Source: an uncultured Collinsella sp.
GTDB lineage: Bacteria; Actinomycetota; Coriobacteriia; Coriobacteriales; Coriobacteriaceae
Length of the DNA: 36,366 nt
NCBI GenBank assembly: GCA_958413765.1
Contig: CATYVH010000016.1
Span: forward strand, 1-36,366
Reading direction: 5' to 3'
The position numbers were made by a program, and so were the translations under genes. The notes beneath the pieces are model-generated. The model ran no database searches. It saw nothing but the letters and a program-made list of their open reading frames with translations, and was not told the DNA's origin. This document shows positions 33,326-36,366 of the stretch, one piece after another (position 1 is the first letter of the stretch; each line of letters starts with the position of its first letter).

Positions 33326-33748
33326 ATGGATACGACAAATAGCTCGCGCGAACTACATCTGACGGTGGCGAACGAAGACTACTTGGAGTGCATGGTTCGC
33401 ATTGAAAGCGAAGAGGGGGAAACCAACGGCGTGCGATCGGTCGACATCGCGCAGCGCCTTGGCGTCTCCAAGGCATCGGTCAATAAAGCGGTTTCGGCGC
33501 TCAAGGCATCCGAACTTGTCGAGCAATCGCACTACGGCAAGGTAGTCCTGACCGATCGCGGCCGCGAGGTTGGTACGGCTATCTGGTACCGTCATCGCCT
33601 TATCCGCACGTTTTTGGTTCAGGAGCTCGGTGTCGAATTTGAGCGAGCCGATTCCGAGGCCTGCATGATGGAGCATGCGCTTTCCGAGGACACGATGAAC
33701 CGCTGGCTCGCCTATTTCGAAAAGCAGGGAATCAGCGTCGAGGAATAG
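33326..33748 (+). CDS. DtxR/MntR-family metal-dependent regulator
   Basis: A 140-residue repressor with an N-terminal winged helix (VRSVDIAQRLGVSKASVNKAVSALKASELVEQ) and a metal-binding dimerisation domain, but no C-terminal SH3-like domain, as in MntR. Likely ligands are Asp18, Glu21, His90, Cys113, Glu116 and His117. The EACMMEH segment follows the DtxR pattern (Cys, Glu, His), while EDYLE follows MntR (Asp, Glu), so the preferred metal, iron or manganese, is unclear. ATG 33326 follows ACGGAAG; an ATG at 33305 lacks a site. It is divergent from pepT, with a palindrome between, and is followed 10 nt later by the methyltransferase gene. Confidence 0.85.
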   Translation: MDTTNSSRELHLTVANEDYLECMVRIESEEGETNGVRSVDIAQRLGVSKASVNKAVSALKASELVEQSHYGKVVLTDRGREVGTAIWYRHRLIRTFLVQELGVEFERADSEACMMEHALSEDTMNRWLAYFEKQGISVEE

Positions 33749-33758
33749 CGGGATATAT

Positions 33759-34652
33759 ATGGATACGAGTTATTACAACCGCTTTGGTGCCGAGGAACTT
33801 ACGCGCCGCTTGTCGAGCGAGACCTTGTTGGCGCAGGGTCCCATGGGCAGTGTTCTGTTGAGTGAGTACGATGCCGCCGACATTCCACCGGCGTTTTGGA
33901 ATCTGGCAGAGCCGCAGACCGTTTCTCGTATCCATCGCTTGTATGTCGCCGCCGGCGCGCAGGTGCTCATTACCAACACCTTTCAGGCATCGAGCTATGC
34001 CCTCAAGCACGACCAGATTGCGCCGTCCGTGGCGGAGGTCAATCGCGGGGCTGTCGACGATGCCCGCCAGGCGCACCCTCAGCTGCTGCTGGGCTCGATG
34101 GGCCCGATCGGTATTGAGTGGTTTGCCGAGGACTCTGCCGAGTATCGTGAAATCCGAGGCATTGCGCGCGAACAGGCGCACGCCTTGCTCAATGCTGGTG
34201 TTGACGGTCTGCTGATCGAGACGGTGACGTCTATCCGTAATTTGCAGCCCATGCTTGCCGGCGCCCGAGACGCTGCCGACGGCATGCCTGTTCTGGTGAG
34301 TTTTGTCGTTGATGACAAAGGCGACCTGTTGGGCGATGGCCTCAACATCGAGGCAGCCGTTTTGTACGCCGAAAAACACGGCGCAAACTCGGTTGGTGTT
34401 AATTGCTGTTCGCTTGCGGCCGCGAACGCGGCGGTGCCCAGGATGGTTGCATCGGCGACTACTCCCGTCACGGTGCGTCCCAACGTGGGCGATCCGGTCC
34501 AGACTCAGGATGGCCCCGTATGGCACGAGAACCCCGAAGCTTTCGCGCGCGCATGCATCGAATGGAGGCATGCCGGTGCCGCAATGGTGGGCAGTTGCTG
34601 TGGAACCACGGCAATCACTACGGCAGCGATGGCCGAGGCGCTCGATATATAA
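33759..34652 (+). CDS. Homocysteine S-methyltransferase family protein
   Basis: A 297-residue stand-alone homocysteine-binding barrel, as in MmuM, BHMT and the N-terminal module of MetH. It starts with the substrate loop LLAQGPMGSVLL and has LITNTFQASSYAL. The three-Cys zinc site is formed by GVNCCS (near residue 209) and GSCCGTT (near 280). The methyl donor cannot be read from sequence: S-methylmethionine, betaine or, with a separate cobalamin partner, methyl-B12 are all possible. It shares a short-gap unit with the metal regulator upstream, and a strong terminator follows 5 nt after its stop. Confidence 0.9.
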   Translation: MDTSYYNRFGAEELTRRLSSETLLAQGPMGSVLLSEYDAADIPPAFWNLAEPQTVSRIHRLYVAAGAQVLITNTFQASSYALKHDQIAPSVAEVNRGAVDDARQAHPQLLLGSMGPIGIEWFAEDSAEYREIRGIAREQAHALLNAGVDGLLIETVTSIRNLQPMLAGARDAADGMPVLVSFVVDDKGDLLGDGLNIEAAVLYAEKHGANSVGVNCCSLAAANAAVPRMVASATTPVTVRPNVGDPVQTQDGPVWHENPEAFARACIEWRHAGAAMVGSCCGTTAITTAAMAEALDI

Positions 34653-34657
34653 AGGGC

Positions 34658-34686
34658 AAAACCGCTCCATACGGGGCGGTTTTTTT
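34658..34686 (+). terminator. Intrinsic terminator after the methyltransferase gene
   Basis: AAAACCGCTCC (from 34658) pairs with GGGGCGGTTTT (from 34673), with one T-G pair and an ATAC loop, and runs into a stretch of T to 34686. Confidence 0.85.
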
Positions 34687-34810
34687 ATTGCCTGCATGTC
34701 CTCGGCAGCATTTGCCCAAATGGTGAATGCTGGTGCCGGCAGGTTGCCGAGTGCATGTTGCGGGTATACCCCATGCGTACCATGATCCAAACACTGCGAG
34801 GTGTCTGCGC

Positions 34811-36211
34811 GTGTGCGCGATAATTCATTTTGGAACTGACGGTTGGCGCGCTCGCGTCGATGAGGACTTCACTGCCGATAACGTTGCCCGTATCGCCGAT
34901 GCCGTCGGCGAGTTGTGGCAAAAGACCAATCCGGGCAAAACGGTATATATAGGGTTCGATACCCGGCCCCTGGCGCGCGAGTTCGCTGAGCTTGCGGCGG
35001 GCGTGCTAGCGGCGCACGGGCTGGACGCCGTGCTCGCTTCGCGACCTGTCCCGACCCCTGCCCTTACGTGGGCGGCGGCTTATGACGGTGAGGCGTGCGG
35101 CGCGCTCATGGTGACGGGGTCCCATCATCCGCAGGGCTATCTGTGCCTCAAGATTCGCATGGGTGACGGCTCGACCGCCAACCAGGATGTCATCGAAGAG
35201 CTCGAAGAGACCATGGCTCCCGAGCCAACGGGGATCGAGGGGCAATATCGCACCGCGGATATCATTCCTGACTATATGCAGACGGTGGCATCGTTTGTCG
35301 ATGCCGAAGCCATCCGCGCCGCGCACCTGCGCGTGGTTGTCGATCCCATGGGCGGCGCAGCCCAGGGCTATCTAGCCGACTTGCTGCGCGAGCTTGGCGT
35401 TGAGGTGCACGAGATTCACGCCGGGCAGGCGTCTGACCAAGAAGATATCTGCCCCGACCCCGTTGAGCCGTGGGTGGACGCTTGCGAGCGCACGGTTATC
35501 GAGGACGGAGCTTGCGCTGGCCTGGTGACCGACGGCGACGCCGACCGTATCGGCGCGGTTGACGAGCGCGGCAGATATATACATCCGTATCAGATCATGG
35601 CGCTCGTTTTGGGCGACTTGGTTCAATTTCGTAATTTGAAGGGGCGCGTCGTCGTCAATCTTTCATGCTCGACGCTCGTGCGCCGCATTGCCGATGCGCT
35701 TGGCTGCCGCGTGACCGTCAAACCAGTCGGTTTCAAATATATAGCGGCAGAGATGAAGAAGGGCGGCGTCCTCATGGGCGGCGAAGAAGCCGGTGGTATC
35801 GGCATCGCCGCGCATATGCCCGAGCGCGATGGAATCCTCGCCTGTCTGATTCTGTGTGAGCTTATGGCAAAGACGGACGCGCCTTTGGGCGTTCTGGTCG
35901 ACCAACTCGAGGACAGTTTTGGTAAGACGAGTTACGGTCGACGCGATTTGCGCCTTGAGGCCGAAGATGCCGAAACGTTACGAACCCTGCTGCCGGGCGT
36001 AAACCCCAAGTCGATTTGTGGCAAGGTGCCGCAAAACGTTAGTCATATGGACGGCTTGCGTCTGTCATTTGAGGATGACACGTGGCTGCTGGTCCGTCCT
36101 AGCGGGACCGAACCAGTGGTGCGCGTCTACGCCGAGGGGTTCTCGGTGGAAGAACGCGATGAGTTGCTCGATGCTGGCTGTGCTTTAGCTAGGGGGACGT
36201 ATCCGCTTTAA
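34811..36211 (+). CDS. Phosphoglucomutase/phosphomannomutase family protein
   Basis: A 466-residue alpha-D-phosphohexomutase that moves phosphate between C1 and C6 of a hexose. The first motif is IIHFGTDGWRARVDEDF. The phosphoserine loop reads MVTGSHHPQGYLCLKI (near residue 102), where TASHNP is more typical. The metal loop is DGDADRIGAVD (near 240), the sugar loop GGEEAGGIG (near 322) and the phosphate loop RPSGTEPVVRVYAE (near 430). GTG 34811 is chosen because the conserved start FGTDGWRA begins six residues later, with GAGG about 10 nt upstream. Phosphoglucomutase, phosphomannomutase or phosphoglucosamine mutase activity cannot be told apart here. Confidence 0.92.
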   Translation: MCAIIHFGTDGWRARVDEDFTADNVARIADAVGELWQKTNPGKTVYIGFDTRPLAREFAELAAGVLAAHGLDAVLASRPVPTPALTWAAAYDGEACGALMVTGSHHPQGYLCLKIRMGDGSTANQDVIEELEETMAPEPTGIEGQYRTADIIPDYMQTVASFVDAEAIRAAHLRVVVDPMGGAAQGYLADLLRELGVEVHEIHAGQASDQEDICPDPVEPWVDACERTVIEDGACAGLVTDGDADRIGAVDERGRYIHPYQIMALVLGDLVQFRNLKGRVVVNLSCSTLVRRIADALGCRVTVKPVGFKYIAAEMKKGGVLMGGEEAGGIGIAAHMPERDGILACLILCELMAKTDAPLGVLVDQLEDSFGKTSYGRRDLRLEAEDAETLRTLLPGVNPKSICGKVPQNVSHMDGLRLSFEDDTWLLVRPSGTEPVVRVYAEGFSVEERDELLDAGCALARGTYPL

Positions 36212-36366
36212 CCATGAGACTGCCTTATATAAAGAGATGCTCGGCGAGCGGTAGTTAACGGCTGGCAAACGTTAGTCGGATCACAAGATGTGTAGGAAAT
36301 GTGTACGCCCAGATTCCCGCCCCCGGGACCCCTCCGGTCTGGCAATATATCTCCTTGCCGCGCGGC
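36212..36366. other. Right-edge intergenic sequence
   Basis: I see no gene start, RNA gene or clear promoter in these 155 bases. They contain TTATATAAAG (near 36225) and CAATATATCTCC (near 36343), and end in a GC-rich run. Confidence 0.5.

Noticed and set aside
36212..36366. A tRNA or other RNA gene at the right edge
   Set aside because: No cloverleaf, T-loop GTTCRA-type motif or CCA end could be recognised.

Overview
The window looks like a chromosomal segment of a Gram-positive, high-GC anaerobe of the Coriobacteriia. The best guess is Collinsella or a close relative. This rests on the high GC of the coding regions, the Actinobacteria-type start-codon mix (ATG, GTG, TTG), the gene content (LCP protein, fosfomycin-sensitive-type MurA, complete F-type ATP synthase, HicAB) and many small palindromic intergenic repeats. 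The genus is inference. No rRNA, tRNA, CRISPR array, prophage or intact insertion sequence was found.

Layout. 1-2 kb: the tail of an unrecognised gene, a hairpin repeat, a low-molecular-weight tyrosine phosphatase and an MFS transporter, the last two on the minus strand. 2.1-8.1 kb: the most distinctive region, a phenolic-acid decarboxylase locus. It has a fusion of an LpdD-like prenyl-flavin chaperone domain to a type I isopentenyl-diphosphate isomerase domain, a DASS-family anion transporter, an LpdC-type UbiD decarboxylase, a UbiX/LpdB flavin prenyltransferase and a MerR regulator with an effector domain. A good promoter overlapped by an inverted repeat precedes the fusion gene. 8.2-14.7 kb: an acidic single-pass membrane protein, a LacX-like aldose epimerase, a polar amino-acid ABC transporter (binding lipoprotein, permease, ATPase) and an M20 metallopeptidase. 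15-21.8 kb: prfA and an unusually long prmC, hicAB, tsaC, glpK, upp. 22-29 kb: the ATP synthase operon with a small membrane protein in front of atpB-E-F-H-A-G-D-C. 29-36.4 kb: murA, an LCP-family gene, pepT (minus strand), a DtxR/MntR-type regulator, a homocysteine-methyltransferase-type protein and a phosphohexomutase.

How the genes work together. In the decarboxylase locus the transporter would bring in an aromatic acid. LpdC would decarboxylate it with prenylated FMN, UbiX would make that cofactor from FMN and a dimethylallyl phosphate, and LpdD would help deliver or stabilise it. The fused isomerase-type domain would handle the C5 prenyl phosphate. That domain keeps all five metal ligands of type I IDI, but the catalytic cysteine position reads Ala, with a Cys one residue earlier. 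It may therefore be an altered isomerase or a repurposed Nudix enzyme. I consider this the best candidate in the window for an undescribed arrangement.

Repeats. A 164-nt element with nested stems occurs after galM and prfA, and a shorter diverged copy after the LCP gene. Compensatory base changes between copies show that the folded structure is maintained. A second, 67-nt element (66 of 67 identical) occurs after the fusion gene and after the MerR gene. Other palindromes lie at 131-223 and 14737-14790.
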